This document shows positions 18,922-28,682 of a stretch of 64,000 nt of DNA, piece by piece. Each line of letters starts with the position of its first letter. The stretch's first letter is position 1. Both the position numbers and the translations under genes were made by a program. The notes beneath the pieces are model-generated. The model had not been told where the DNA came from. It searched no databases and saw only the letters and a list, made by a program, of their open reading frames with translations. Origin of the DNA: Vreelandella aquamarina (GTDB lineage Bacteria > Pseudomonadota > Gammaproteobacteria > Pseudomonadales > Halomonadaceae); the NCBI RefSeq assembly GCF_900110265.1, contig NZ_FODB01000003.1:31803-95802 (forward strand). Reading direction: 5' to 3'.

Positions 18922-19811
18922 ACTGACTCTCCTGTCCCAACGTCATCACGCTGCTGGTCACGGGTTAAGCACCACGCATCTAGCATGCGTCCCACTTCCA
19001 GCCGCCAAGGTTTTTGATGCACACCAAAAACATCCAACACTCGACGGCAGTTTAATACCCGACGCAGCTTGGCGTCGTGATGATGATTAAGGGCCTGTAT
19101 CTCCCCTAAATCAATATGTTCGCCACGCCCTTCTAGGTGAGTGGCCAGCTGAGTACGCACCATTGATGTAAAAGTGAACGCACTGACCGGCTCAGTGCCC
19201 GCCAAATGATAGGCTCCCCAGGCGTCAGCGCCGCAGGCCTGCTGCTGTAGCATGCCAATCAACGCCATGGCGACCGCGTCGGCAGAGGTGGGGCAAAACA
19301 CTACGTCCTCTGCTGCGCGCACCGTCTGCCCCGTGATAAAGCTGTCGATAATTTCACTTAGCCAGGCGTGGCTACCTTCCAACGCAAACAGCGGCCCTAA
19401 GCGCACAATCAGATGGCGATGGTATTCGGCACGGATACGATCGCCTGTTTGCACCAATCGACGCAAACACTCATCACGTGGGGCAGGCACGACATGCTCA
19501 TCAATCGGGATATCAAATCCCTCTTCATAGAGCTGATCCGAGACACACCACACCAGCGCCACGTCTTGGGCTTGGCAGGCATCCACACAGCGATCAACGG
19601 CATCCGCATGGGCTTTCACCTCGGCGGGCGTCATGCTCAGCGGGTGCGCCAGCGGGGGAATGAGCACCGCATCGGGCGCTATCGCCTGTAGCTGACTCGG
19701 CGAAACAGCAAGGCCTTGCTCAATGACTAGCTCGGTATCCGCGCGCCGGCTCGCTTCACGGGCTAGCGCTAAACTTAAGCAGTGCCCGGCATCTAGTATC
19801 AGCAGCTTCAA
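18918..19811 (-). CDS. RmlD-like NAD(P)-dependent sugar nucleotide-binding protein
   Basis: The 297-aa protein resembles dTDP-4-dehydrorhamnose reductase-like proteins. It has an N-terminal beta-alpha unit (MKLLILDAGHCLSLALAREA), a mid-protein segment WCVSDQLYEEGFDIPIDEHV that aligns with the RmlD catalytic region, and a C-terminal substrate domain. The glycine-rich dinucleotide motif is poor (GHCLSLA instead of GxxGxxG) and the catalytic YxxxK is not clear. Its enzymatic activity is therefore uncertain. It is coupled to plsC by a 4-bp overlap and lies downstream of ssb on the same strand. Confidence 0.6.
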   Translation of the reverse strand: MKLLILDAGHCLSLALAREASRRADTELVIEQGLAVSPSQLQAIAPDAVLIPPLAHPLSMTPAEVKAHADAVDRCVDACQAQDVALVWCVSDQLYEEGFDIPIDEHVVPAPRDECLRRLVQTGDRIRAEYHRHLIVRLGPLFALEGSHAWLSEIIDSFITGQTVRAAEDVVFCPTSADAVAMALIGMLQQQACGADAWGAYHLAGTEPVSAFTFTSMVRTQLATHLEGRGEHIDLGEIQALNHHHDAKLRRVLNCRRVLDVFGVHQKPWRLEVGRMLDAWCLTRDQQRDDVGTGESV

Positions 19812-19886
19812 GACAGCCTCTCCCCCTCAACCCAAAACCGTGGCGGCAACTGCGCCACGCATCGACGAACGTGTGTAAGGTACTTT

Positions 19887-20477
19887 CTAGAACGGAATTT
19901 CGTCGTCGAAATCATCAAAATTACCCGGATCGGGGGCGCCATAGCTGTTGTTTTGGTTATTCGGTGCCGGCTGCTGCTGCGGCGCTGGCTGTCCACCTCG
20001 CTGAGGGGCCCCACCCTGAGGCGGGTAGCCGCCCTGCTGGGGCAGGTTTTGGCCATAGTTCTGTTGAGGAGGCGCTTGCTGAGCCGGGGCCTGCTGAGCG
20101 TAGCCACCCTGCGGGGCACCACCGCCCTGGAAGTCGCCGCCACGGCTATCCAGCATTTGCATATCGTTAGCCACGATCTCCGTGCTGTAACGATCTTGAC
20201 CGTTCTGGTCCTGCCATTTGCGCGTTTGCAGGCGGCCCTCAATATACACTTTTGAGCCTTTTTTAAGGTACTGCTGGGCGATTTCAGCGGTTTTGTTGAA
20301 TAGCACCACGCGATGCCACTCGGTGCGCTCCTGGCGCTGGCCACTTTGGCGATCCATCCAGGTATCGGAAGTGGCTAGGTTTAAGTTTGCTACCGCTGTG
20401 CCAGAAGGGGTGAATCGCACTTCAGGATCTTGGCCCAGGTTGCCAATCAAAATAACTTTGTTAATACCGCGCGCCAT
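19887..20477 (-). CDS. ssb: Single-stranded DNA-binding protein
   Basis: SSB coats single-stranded DNA and recruits repair and replication proteins. The 196-aa protein has an OB fold starting [22 protein letters not shown] long glutamine/glycine/proline-rich linker follows (about residues 120-185), then the conserved acidic tip [16 protein letters not shown] ribosome-binding site precedes the ATG. The ssb-MFS-uvrA order matches Pseudomonas. Confidence 0.97.
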   Translation of the reverse strand: MARGINKVILIGNLGQDPEVRFTPSGTAVANLNLATSDTWMDRQSGQRQERTEWHRVVLFNKTAEIAQQYLKKGSKVYIEGRLQTRKWQDQNGQDRYSTEIVANDMQMLDSRGGDFQGGGAPQGGYAQQAPAQQAPPQQNYGQNLPQQGGYPPQGGAPQRGGQPAPQQQPAPNNQNNSYGAPDPGNFDDFDDEIPF

Positions 20478-20523
20478 GAGGTCGCTCCTTTACGTAATCG
20501 GACAAATAACTGAGTAGGTCGCT

Positions 20524-20543
20524 ACCTGCTGTTTTTAGCAGGT
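20524..20543. terminator. Hairpin between the MFS gene and ssb
   Basis: A 7-bp perfect stem ACCTGCT/AGCAGGT with a six-base loop (GTTTTT) lies just beyond the MFS stop codon. No T-run follows it on the minus strand. It may be a weak terminator or mRNA-stabilising hairpin. Confidence 0.35.
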
Positions 20544-20556
20544 GAGCGCTCATTCT

Positions 20557-21936
20557 TTAGGGTCGCGGCGGTGGAATCAGTTTTGCCAGCGCCGCTTGAT
20601 CGAGTTCTTTGCGGTTTACCTTCAAATACATGAGGCGCTCCTCCGGCACGACCATCACATCTTCCACACCAACCACGTCGGCAAGATGCTCCATCAATAA
20701 GTTGATCGCATCAGGCTGCGTATCGTGTAACGCCACCACCTCGCTGGAGAGCGGCGGAGGAGAAGGCATCCGCCACATGGCTACCCACCACGCCAGCGCT
20801 AGCACCGCGCAACCAATAAATACCGCGTTAAGCCCCCAGGTATTCGCCAGCAAGCCGCCCAACGTGCCACCTAAAAAAGCGCCGAGAAACTGGCTGGTGG
20901 AATACACCCCCATTGCGGTGCCCTTAGCACCCGCTGGGGCCAACTTGCTAAGCATGGAAGGCAGCGTTGCCTCCAGCAAATTAAAGCCGGTAAAGAAAAC
21001 AAATAGCCAAACAAACAGCCAATGCCCCTGGGAAAGCGACAACCCTAGGCTGGCTAGGCTGGCAGCGATGGCTCCAATCGCCAATAGGCACATCAGCCTC
21101 ATACGCTGGCGCTTTTCCGCTATGATCACCAGCGGCACCATCGCCACAAAAGAGAGTGCCATAATGCCTAGGTAGGCTAATCCATGGTACTCCACTGCTA
21201 CCCCCGCATTGAGTAAGCGGAAGGGGATAGCCACAAAGATTGCCATGAGGACAAGATGCAGCGCAAAAATCGATAGATCAAGCCGCCACAAATCCGGCCG
21301 GGTAATCACACTTTTAAACTGCTTCCGGTCCAGCCCTACGTCACGGTGGCGTAACCGGCGCGGCGCAGGCGGCACCCAGCGCCAAAGGACTAACAGTCCC
21401 ACCAATGTTAGGAGTGCGGTAAACCAAAACACCCCAGAGAGCCCCGCCCAGGAGGCTAACCAAGGACCAAGCACCATGGCAATGGCAAACGATACGCCGA
21501 TCGAAAGGCCAATGGTGGCCATGGCCGCCGTGCGTACCTGCTCGCGGGTTTGATCTGCCAATAGAGCCATTATGGCGGCCGCCACGGCACCGCCCCCCTG
21601 AAGGGCGCGACCTAAAATTACCCCGCCAATGCTATCTGCCATGGCCGCTACCACGCTGCCAAAAGCAAAAATCAGCAGCCCCATCGCAATGACACGCTTA
21701 CGACCAATGCGGTCAGAGAGCAAACCAAACGGGATTTGCAGCGTCGCCTGGGTTAAGCCATAAATGCCTAACGCCACGCCAACCAGTAGCGGCGTAGCGC
21801 CTGTCAACGTGTCGGCATAAAGCGCGAGCACCGGCAGAACCATGAACAGTCCCAGCATACGAGACGCATAAAGGCCGGCCAAGCCGCTGATTGCACGGCG
21901 TTCAGCGGCCAGCAGCAGTGCGGAAACCTTGCGCAT
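20557..21936 (-). CDS. MFS transporter, YajR-like with C-terminal YAM-type domain
   Basis: This is an inner-membrane major facilitator superfamily efflux protein. The 459-aa protein has twelve hydrophobic segments and the MFS motif A in the cytoplasmic loop GLLSDRIGRKRVIAMG. A small soluble C-terminal domain (about residues 405-459, INLLMEHLADVVGVEDVMVV) resembles the ferredoxin-like YAM domain of E. coli YajR. The start at 21936 is supported by AAGGG 6 bp upstream; the frame stays open for 69 more codons. It is divergent from uvrA, as in Pseudomonas. The substrate is unknown. Confidence 0.85.
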   Translation of the reverse strand: MRKVSALLLAAERRAISGLAGLYASRMLGLFMVLPVLALYADTLTGATPLLVGVALGIYGLTQATLQIPFGLLSDRIGRKRVIAMGLLIFAFGSVVAAMADSIGGVILGRALQGGGAVAAAIMALLADQTREQVRTAAMATIGLSIGVSFAIAMVLGPWLASWAGLSGVFWFTALLTLVGLLVLWRWVPPAPRRLRHRDVGLDRKQFKSVITRPDLWRLDLSIFALHLVLMAIFVAIPFRLLNAGVAVEYHGLAYLGIMALSFVAMVPLVIIAEKRQRMRLMCLLAIGAIAASLASLGLSLSQGHWLFVWLFVFFTGFNLLEATLPSMLSKLAPAGAKGTAMGVYSTSQFLGAFLGGTLGGLLANTWGLNAVFIGCAVLALAWWVAMWRMPSPPPLSSEVVALHDTQPDAINLLMEHLADVVGVEDVMVVPEERLMYLKVNRKELDQAALAKLIPPPRP

Positions 21937-22047
21937 AGTGCCCTTGTGTATGGTGGATGGGCCAGAACGGCCTGAGGTAACCCCCCATTCTAGCGCTTTG
22001 TCATCACGCTGGAAACGCCAAGCGCGGTGACGCAGGCAGAGACAGTT

Positions 22048-22077
22048 TTGCCGGGAAGGGGACAGCAATCGTATAAT
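22048..22077 (+). promoter_or_regulatory. Probable sigma-70 promoter of uvrA
   Basis: A perfect -10 TATAAT at 22072-22077 is preceded by TTGCCG at 22048-22053, with an 18-bp spacer. It lies 30 bp upstream of the uvrA ATG. I found no LexA-type CTGT-N8-ACAG box in the gap. Confidence 0.5.
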
Positions 22078-22107
22078 TACGCTTTTGCCACGCGATTCGA
22101 GGTGTTG

Positions 22108-24957
22108 ATGGACAGCATTCTGGTCAGGGGTGCCCGCACCCACAACCTCAAGCAGATCGATGTGGAGCTGCCTCGCGACAAGCTTATCGTCATTACCGGG
22201 CTTTCCGGTTCCGGTAAGTCATCGCTGGCGTTTGACACGCTCTATGCCGAGGGGCAGCGTCGCTACGTGGAGTCGCTCTCTACCTATGCACGCCAATTCC
22301 TCTCGATGATGGAGAAGCCCGATGTGGACCACATCGAAGGTCTCTCTCCTGCGATCTCTATTGAGCAGAAATCCACCTCCCACAACCCGCGCTCAACCGT
22401 GGGCACTATCACCGAAATTTACGACTACCTGCGTCTGCTGTTTGCCCGCGCAGGCACGCCCCGTTGCCCAGAGCACGGTGAAGACTTAGAAGCCCAGACC
22501 ATTTCGCAGATGGTCGATCAGGTAATGAACCTCGCCGAGGGCACCAAGCTAATGCTGCTGGCCCCTATGGTGAAGGGCCGCAAAGGCGAGCATTTACAAT
22601 TGCTCAGCGAGCTGCGTGCCCAGGGGTTCGTGCGGGTGCAGATCGACGGTCAAGTGCTCGAACTCGACGACATCGCACCATTGGATAAGCGTAAAAAACA
22701 CGATATCAGCGTGGTAGTGGACCGCTTTAAAGTGCGCGACGATATCGCCCAGCGCTTAGCGGAATCGTTTGAGACCGCGCTAAACCTGGCCGACGGCACG
22801 GCGATGATTCACTTTATGGATGGCGAGCAGGAAGACCTCGCCTTCTCCTCGCGCTTTGCCTGCCCGGTATGTGGCTACTCGCTCTCAGAGCTTGAGCCGC
22901 GCATGTTCTCTTTTAACAACCCTGCGGGCGCCTGCCCTACCTGTGATGGCCTCGGCGTTCAGCAGTACTTTGACCCAGATAAGCTGATTAGCCATCCAGA
23001 GCTTTCCCTCGCAGAAGGCGTCATTAAAGGCTGGGATCGGCGCAACATTTACTATTTCACCCAGTTGCAGGCACTCGCCAAGCACTACCGCTTCGAGCTG
23101 GAAACCCCCTGGCAGGAGCTGGCTCGCCACGAGCGTGAGATCATCCTCAACGGTAGCGGCAATGAGCAAATTCCGTTCGTGTACGTGGGGGATCGCGGCC
23201 GCAAAGTCACCCGGGAGCATGCCTTTGAAGGCGTGCTGCCCAACATGCAGCGCCGCTATCGGGAAACCGAATCCAACATGGTGCGTGATGATCTCGCCAA
23301 GTATATCGCCGTGCAGCCGTGTACCACCTGCGGCGGCTCGCGGCTGCGCAAAGAGTCGCGCCATGTGTACGTGGATGACCACAACATTGCGGATATCGTT
23401 CACCTGCCGATTGGCGACGCGTGGCGCTACTTTGCCGAGCTGGCCCTGCCGGGGCGTAAAGGCGAAATTGCCGACAAGATCGTCAACGAGATTCACGCGC
23501 GCCTAGAGTTCCTGGTCAACGTGGGCCTGGACTACCTGAACCTAGAGCGCAGCGCCGACACCCTCTCCGGCGGCGAAGCCCAGCGTATCCGTCTGGCTAG
23601 CCAAATCGGCGCGGGGCTGGTGGGCGTCATGTACATTCTGGACGAGCCCTCTATCGGCCTGCATCAGCGGGACAATGACCGCCTGTTGAAAACCCTGGAG
23701 CGACTGCGCGACCTGGGCAATACCGTGATTGTGGTCGAACACGACGAAGACGCCATTCGCGCGGCAGACCATGTGCTGGATATCGGCCCCGGTGCTGGTG
23801 TGCATGGCGGTGAAATCGTCGCCCAAGGCACGCCCCAGCAAGTGATGGATAACCCCAACTCGCTCACCGGTCAGTATCTTTCCGGCACTCGTGAAATCGC
23901 CGTGCCGCCCTACCGTATTCCCAGCAATCCGGAAAAGCAGTTGGTCGTGCGCGGCGCGACAGGCAATAACCTGCAAAACGTCACGCTGAGCCTGCCTTTG
24001 GGGCTGTTTATTGCCGTGACGGGGGTTTCTGGCTCGGGTAAATCAACGCTGATTAACGGCACGCTGATGCCCATTGCCGCCCGTGAGCTTAACCGCGCCA
24101 CCACCTTGACCCCAGCGCCCTATGAGAAGGTTGAAGGGCTTGATCAGCTCGATAAAGTGATCGATATCGACCAGAGCCCCATTGGCCGTACGCCGCGCTC
24201 TAACCCTGCGACGTACACCGGTATTTTCACGCCCATTCGCGAGCTATTTGCGGGTACCCAAGAGGCGCGCTCACGGGGCTATAAGCCGGGCCGCTTCAGC
24301 TTTAACGTTAAGGGCGGGCGCTGTGAAGCGTGTCAGGGCGAGGGCATGATCAAGGTAGAGATGCACTTCCTGCCGGATATCTACGTACCCTGCGATGTAT
24401 GTAAAGGTAAGCGTTACAACCGCGAAACGCTGGATATTCACTATAAAGGCAAGACCATCCACGAAGTGCTGGAAATGACCGTGGAAGACGCGCTGGCATT
24501 CTTCAGCCCGGTGCCCGCCATTGCCCGCCGCCTGCAAACGCTAATGGACGTAGGGCTCTCGTATATTCGCTTAGGGCAAAGCGCCACCACGTTATCCGGC
24601 GGTGAAGCACAGCGTGTCAAACTGGCCCGAGAGCTAGCTAAGCGCGACACCGGCAAAACGCTCTACATTTTGGATGAACCTACCACAGGCCTACATTTTG
24701 AAGATATTCGCCAGCTGCTGACCGTACTCCACCGACTGCGCGATCACGGCAATACGATTGTCGTGATTGAGCACAACTTGGATGTGATCAAAACCGCCGA
24801 CTGGCTCATTGATCTTGGACCGGAAGGTGGCTCTGGCGGCGGGCAAATTATTGCTGAGGGCACGCCCGAGCAGATTGCCAAGCAGAGCGTTTCGCATACC
24901 GGGCGCTTCCTGGCGCCACTACTGGAGCGGGCCAAACGCGCATCATCCACTTCCTAG
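22108..24957 (+). CDS. uvrA: Excinuclease ABC subunit A
   Basis: UvrA is the damage-recognition ATPase of nucleotide excision repair. The 949-aa protein has two ABC ATPase units. The first Walker A is [12 protein letters not shown] (about residue 31), the second [13 protein letters not shown] (about residue 640). Two ABC signatures are present ([12 protein letters not shown] and [12 protein letters not shown]). Zinc modules read CPVCGYSL...CPTCDGLG and CEACQGEG...CDVCKGKR. The start is the ATG at 22108, giving [15 protein letters not shown]. Its 3' end abuts the CRP/FNR remnant that the transposon interrupts. Confidence 0.97.
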   Translation: MDSILVRGARTHNLKQIDVELPRDKLIVITGLSGSGKSSLAFDTLYAEGQRRYVESLSTYARQFLSMMEKPDVDHIEGLSPAISIEQKSTSHNPRSTVGTITEIYDYLRLLFARAGTPRCPEHGEDLEAQTISQMVDQVMNLAEGTKLMLLAPMVKGRKGEHLQLLSELRAQGFVRVQIDGQVLELDDIAPLDKRKKHDISVVVDRFKVRDDIAQRLAESFETALNLADGTAMIHFMDGEQEDLAFSSRFACPVCGYSLSELEPRMFSFNNPAGACPTCDGLGVQQYFDPDKLISHPELSLAEGVIKGWDRRNIYYFTQLQALAKHYRFELETPWQELARHEREIILNGSGNEQIPFVYVGDRGRKVTREHAFEGVLPNMQRRYRETESNMVRDDLAKYIAVQPCTTCGGSRLRKESRHVYVDDHNIADIVHLPIGDAWRYFAELALPGRKGEIADKIVNEIHARLEFLVNVGLDYLNLERSADTLSGGEAQRIRLASQIGAGLVGVMYILDEPSIGLHQRDNDRLLKTLERLRDLGNTVIVVEHDEDAIRAADHVLDIGPGAGVHGGEIVAQGTPQQVMDNPNSLTGQYLSGTREIAVPPYRIPSNPEKQLVVRGATGNNLQNVTLSLPLGLFIAVTGVSGSGKSTLINGTLMPIAARELNRATTLTPAPYEKVEGLDQLDKVIDIDQSPIGRTPRSNPATYTGIFTPIRELFAGTQEARSRGYKPGRFSFNVKGGRCEACQGEGMIKVEMHFLPDIYVPCDVCKGKRYNRETLDIHYKGKTIHEVLEMTVEDALAFFSPVPAIARRLQTLMDVGLSYIRLGQSATTLSGGEAQRVKLARELAKRDTGKTLYILDEPTTGLHFEDIRQLLTVLHRLRDHGNTIVVIEHNLDVIKTADWLIDLGPEGGSGGGQIIAEGTPEQIAKQSVSHTGRFLAPLLERAKRASSTS

Positions 24958-24959
24958 CG

Positions 24960-25060
24960 CTTAGCTACCCGGTGCCCGAAGCCAATCACGATATTAGTGG
25001 CCAATTCCGCCTGCCGCTCTCCCAGGAGCAGCTGGCGGACATTCTAGGCTTAAGTCCAGT
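24960..25060 (+). pseudogene. CRP/FNR-family regulator remnant, left part
   Basis: This frame reads LSYPVPEANHDISGQFRLPL, then SQEQLADILGLSPV, the start of a CRP/FNR C-terminal helix-turn-helix. It is cut after codon position two of V by the transposon. The N-terminal cyclic-nucleotide-like domain is missing: uvrA ends only 2 bp upstream, so the gene was already truncated. Frame extension into the uvrA 3' end (TRIIHFLA) also looks CRP-like, which may be chance. The continuation lies at 43890-44051. Confidence 0.75.
25056..25060. repeat. Target site duplication CCAGT, left copy
   Basis: CCAGT directly precedes the transposon left terminus. The identical pentamer follows the right terminus at 43890-43894. 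A 5-bp duplication is the hallmark of Tn7-family insertion. Confidence 0.9.
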
Positions 25061-25194
25061 TGTCATTTTCAGCAATTAGTGCGACCCTCAGGGCGTAATA
25101 TCGGGCTATTATGGTAGTCTATGCAGGATTGAATGCGACAGAATTAATAGCAATTGCTGCGACAGGCCACGTTTTATTCAACATTTGGTGCGAC
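25061..25194. repeat. Transposon left end with four TnsB-type binding repeats
   Basis: The terminal repeat contains CAATTAGTGCGAC (25073-25085). Similar words occur at 25127-25139 (GATTGAATGCGAC, weaker), 25151-25163 (CAATTGCTGCGAC) and 25182-25194 (CATTTGGTGCGAC). The consensus is roughly CAATTnnTGCGAC, all in one orientation. The last copy ends 5 bp before the tnsA ATG, so transposase binding could repress its own operon, as TnsB does in Tn7. Confidence 0.82.
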
Positions 25195-25199
25195 TGCTC

Positions 25200-25880
25200 A
25201 TGCCACTGCCTACATCTGTTCGTAAAATCGGCCCTACCCGACGAAGTGTGTCTGGCTACTATGCCTTTCGCGGGGAGGAGTCTATTGCGTTCGAGTCGAC
25301 GCTCGAACGTGATTTCCTCATAAAGGCTGACTTTGATGTGAGCGTCCTTGGTGTGATATCCCAGCCGTGCGAGATCTCGTTTCATCATCCAGTGACCGGT
25401 AGGCGTTACACCTACACGCCGGATTATTTAGTTTATTACCGTCTCGGTAACCGTCATTACAAGGACTACCCGAAACCTCTCCTGGTGGAAGTCAAACCAC
25501 GGGAAAAGTGGCAAGCACATTGGCGTGAATGGTCGCCTAAATGGAAGGCGGCGATACGGCATGCCAACAATGAGGGCTGGGCGTTTCGCATTCATGATGA
25601 AAGCCGCATTCGTGATAAGACCTTGGACAACATTACCTTCCTAGCGCGCTACAAGCGGATGGTGTTTCCCTCTGTCGAAAGCCAGGCAGTCCTCAACACG
25701 GTGAGGGAAATGGGGGTGGCGACCTTGGATTACCTGCTTTCTCGGCACTTTATGGGCGATATTTACCGGGCAGAGGGGATTGCGCATTTATGGCATCTAC
25801 TGGCGACTCGGCAGTTAGATTGCGATATGGCCCAATCCTTCAGTCCTCTATCGGAGGTATGGGTACCCGATTATGAATAA
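25200..25880 (+). CDS. tnsA: TnsA-family transposition endonuclease
   Basis: TnsA cuts the 5' ends of the transposon, giving cut-and-paste movement together with TnsB. The 226-aa protein has the restriction-endonuclease-like core: ESTLERDF (Glu32/Glu36), TPDYLV (Asp75) and LLVEVKP (Glu97, Lys99). A C-terminal winged-helix-like region follows (about residues 150-226). The ATG at 25200 is preferred over an upstream TTG. The last 8 bp overlap tnsB. It lies directly inside the left end, as in Tn7. Confidence 0.9.
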   Translation: MPLPTSVRKIGPTRRSVSGYYAFRGEESIAFESTLERDFLIKADFDVSVLGVISQPCEISFHHPVTGRRYTYTPDYLVYYRLGNRHYKDYPKPLLVEVKPREKWQAHWREWSPKWKAAIRHANNEGWAFRIHDESRIRDKTLDNITFLARYKRMVFPSVESQAVLNTVREMGVATLDYLLSRHFMGDIYRAEGIAHLWHLLATRQLDCDMAQSFSPLSEVWVPDYE

Positions 25881-27801
25881 CCATCGTGGCAGCGCAACTG
25901 AACCCAATAACGGCGTCGCCCAAACACGCCAACACTTGCAGATTATGGTGGGTGAGCAGGTTCAGAAAGATGGCACCGTTTACCGAATTTCCCAGGTGCT
26001 CGATTTTGAGACAGTCATTGGCATTGCCGTTGAGTCCGGGCGTAGTTGCCCGCTTCGCATCAAAGAACTAGCGCCTCTCAATAGCGGGTCCGTATCCCCT
26101 GAGCAGGATATGTCCGAGATTGGGGATACCGATTGGCGGGAGGCCGAGCATCGCTTTTCCATCATTAAGCCCTTGGTGGATCGCCATACGGTGGGGCGGG
26201 ATGCAGCGGAGGAGCGTGCGAAACAAACGGGGGTTGATACGGCTACGATCTACCGTTGGTTGAAGCGGTATAAAGCGACGGGCTCGGTGCTCGCATTGAT
26301 TCCTCAAAAGCCAGGGTGGAAGAAGGGAAAGTCGCGTATTCCCGCGCATGCCGAGGCAGTGATTCAGGAAGTCATCAAAGAGGTGTATTTGACGCTGCAG
26401 CGTCCGTCCGCACAAAAAGCGGTACAGGAAGTCATGCGGCGCTGCCATGAACGGCGCATCGACCCGCCGAGCCCTGGTACCGTTCGTGCTCGTCTGCGTG
26501 ATATCCCAGAGCGTGACCGGTTGCGTGGCCATGGTTTTAGAGACAAAGCCATTAACAAGTTCCAGCCGGCTGCCGGAAAATTTCCCAATGCGGACTATCC
26601 GTTAGCCGTTATGCAGATTGACCACACGCCTGCCGATATTATTTTGGTCGATGACGTGTATCGCAAGCCGATTGGTCGCCCATGGATTACGTTGGCCATG
26701 GACGTGTTTACTCGCATGGTCACGGGGTATTACTTGTCGTTTGACCCGCCCTCTGAAACATCTGTCGGCATGTGTGTGGCGCACTCCATGCTTCCTAAAG
26801 ATGAGTGGTTGCTACTGCATAATGTGGAGGCTGAGTGGCCGGTATGGGGCACACCCGCCACGATTCATGTCGATAACGGCCCAGATTTTCGCTCTGAGAC
26901 GTTTCGGCGCTCATGCCTAGCCTATGGGGTCAACCTTGAGTTTCGGCCTGTTAAGCAGCCTCGTTATGGTGGCCACATTGAGCGGGTACTGGGCTCTCTT
27001 CTAAAGGAAATCCATAACCTGCCTGGGACGACCTTCTCCTCCATTAAAGAGAAAGAGGGATACGATCCAGAGAAGCACGCGGCCATGACGAAAAGCGAGT
27101 TTGAAGAGTGGCTGGTGACGTTGATTTGCAAGGTTTACCACCAGCGCCTTCATTCTGGGATTGGTATGTCGCCGATGAAAAAGTGGGAAATTGGTGTGTT
27201 TGGCAATGCGGATGTGCAGGGAGTGGGATTAGCGCCGAGGCCTGCTGACAGGCTCTCTGTATTGCTCGATTTTTTGCCCAGCTTTCAGCGTACGATCCAG
27301 ACCTTTGGTGTGACCATCGATGGCATAAACTATTACGATGAAGCGCTAAGACCTTGGATCAATGCCAAAGATCCAGACATGCCAGACAAGAAACGCACCT
27401 TTGTTTTCCGGCGCGACCCTCGCGACATTAGTGTCATTTGGTTCAAAGACCCGGAGCTCGGGCACTATTTTCGCGTGCCCTTTGCCAATCTTGCCCTCCC
27501 CTCGATGAGTGTTTGGGAGTATGCCCAAGCTAAAGCGCGCCTTCGGCAGGAAGGAAGAAACTCGGTCAATGAGACTGAAATTCTACGCGCTATTAGTGAG
27601 CTGCGAACCCATGTGGAGGAGTCGCAAGCACGTACTAAGCGAAGTCGCCGTCAGGCACAACGACGTAAAGAGCATGAGAAGAAGGTGACGCCTGCAGATC
27701 CCCTTTTACATGCGCCCTCAACTGCGGCCCCTAAAGAGACACCCGCTCAAGGGGACGGTCTTTTAACGGGTGATATCGATGTGAACTGGGACATAGCATG
27801 A
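25873..27801 (+). CDS. tnsB: TnsB-family DDE transposase
   Basis: TnsB binds the end repeats and joins the 3' ends to target DNA. The 642-aa protein has N-terminal HTH-type domains (TGVDTATIYRWLKRY, about residues 119-133). The rve/RNase H catalytic core has Asp250 (VMQIDHTPADI), Asp334 (HVDNGPDFRS) and Glu370 (YGGHIERVLG), a 35-residue D-E spacing. A C-terminal beta-barrel and a basic tail (about 580-625) follow. It overlaps tnsA by 8 bp and tnsC by 4 bp, so the operon is translationally coupled. Confidence 0.95.
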   Translation: MNNHRGSATEPNNGVAQTRQHLQIMVGEQVQKDGTVYRISQVLDFETVIGIAVESGRSCPLRIKELAPLNSGSVSPEQDMSEIGDTDWREAEHRFSIIKPLVDRHTVGRDAAEERAKQTGVDTATIYRWLKRYKATGSVLALIPQKPGWKKGKSRIPAHAEAVIQEVIKEVYLTLQRPSAQKAVQEVMRRCHERRIDPPSPGTVRARLRDIPERDRLRGHGFRDKAINKFQPAAGKFPNADYPLAVMQIDHTPADIILVDDVYRKPIGRPWITLAMDVFTRMVTGYYLSFDPPSETSVGMCVAHSMLPKDEWLLLHNVEAEWPVWGTPATIHVDNGPDFRSETFRRSCLAYGVNLEFRPVKQPRYGGHIERVLGSLLKEIHNLPGTTFSSIKEKEGYDPEKHAAMTKSEFEEWLVTLICKVYHQRLHSGIGMSPMKKWEIGVFGNADVQGVGLAPRPADRLSVLLDFLPSFQRTIQTFGVTIDGINYYDEALRPWINAKDPDMPDKKRTFVFRRDPRDISVIWFKDPELGHYFRVPFANLALPSMSVWEYAQAKARLRQEGRNSVNETEILRAISELRTHVEESQARTKRSRRQAQRRKEHEKKVTPADPLLHAPSTAAPKETPAQGDGLLTGDIDVNWDIA

Positions 27802-28682
27802 GCACACACCTTCATCCTGATCTTCGTCACGTCTTGGGGCTGTCCGCTAAAGAGCGAATGGAGTTTATGGATCAACCGCGCTGGTTGGGCTATCCATTGG
27901 CCAATCGTGTCATTGAGGTCATGCGTGGGTTGATGGAGAAGCCCAGTCGTCCTCGTATGCCTAACCTCTTGCTCGTGGGTGACTCCAACAACGGAAAGAC
28001 AACCATCGTTCAACGGTTTCGTAAGCAGTACGGTGAAGGCTACGTGAATGAAGACGTAGAGCCCGTGAAGCCTGTTGTTGTCACTCAGGCTCCCCCGAGT
28101 GCCGATGAGAAAAGTCTGTATATCGCAGTGCTAGAGAGTTTCTGGGCTCCCTACCAGCCTACAGATCCTGTTCCCAAGCTGCGCTACCAGGTGATTCATC
28201 AACTGCGTGCTTGCCATACGCGCTTACTGATCATCGATGAGTTTCACTCTCTGTTAACCGGTGGTGCTGTTAAGCAGCGCGAAACGATGAATGCCATTAA
28301 GCTTTTATGCAATGAGCTAATGATTCCCATCGTTGGTGTGGGGACGCAAGATGCTGTGCGTGTGCTGCATTCAGACCCACAGCATGCGAGTCGCTTTGAT
28401 GTGGTCGCGTTACCAAAGTGGGAGCTCAATCAGGAGTTTCAGAAGCTGCTCGCTGGCTTTGAGAAGATATTACCTCTCAAACATCCTTCCCAACTGCATG
28501 AGCCCCAATTGGCGACCCAGCTCCACGCGATTTCTGGCGGTAATTTGGGTGACCTGCACCGGCTGCTGATTGAGTGTGCAAATGCCGCTATTTTGTCTGG
28601 AGCTGAGTGCATCGATGAGAAAATTATTCAGAGTAAATCATGGGTGCGGCCCACCCGTGGCATTAGGGAAGTGATGCTGTAA
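27798..28682 (+). CDS. tnsC: TnsC/TniB-family AAA+ transposition regulator
   Basis: TnsC is the ATPase that links the target selector to the TnsAB transposase. The 294-aa protein is short, like TniB and CAST-type TnsC rather than the 555-aa Tn7 protein. It has Walker A GDSNNGKTT (about residues 61-69), Walker B LLIIDEFHSLL (about 143-153), a sensor segment VGVGTQDAVRVL and an arginine-containing SRFD. It is coupled to tnsB (ATGA overlap) and abuts tniQ (stop and start overlap by one base). Confidence 0.93.
   Translation: MSTHLHPDLRHVLGLSAKERMEFMDQPRWLGYPLANRVIEVMRGLMEKPSRPRMPNLLLVGDSNNGKTTIVQRFRKQYGEGYVNEDVEPVKPVVVTQAPPSADEKSLYIAVLESFWAPYQPTDPVPKLRYQVIHQLRACHTRLLIIDEFHSLLTGGAVKQRETMNAIKLLCNELMIPIVGVGTQDAVRVLHSDPQHASRFDVVALPKWELNQEFQKLLAGFEKILPLKHPSQLHEPQLATQLHAISGGNLGDLHRLLIECANAAILSGAECIDEKIIQSKSWVRPTRGIREVML

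Noticed and set aside
19808..20344. 178-codon minus-strand frame overlapping ssb
   Set aside because: It is an out-of-frame shadow of the repetitive Gln/Gly/Pro-rich ssb linker.
21937..22107. LexA (SOS) box upstream of uvrA
   Set aside because: No CTGT-N8-ACAG word is present in the gap. The palindromic-looking ACAG words are not paired correctly.
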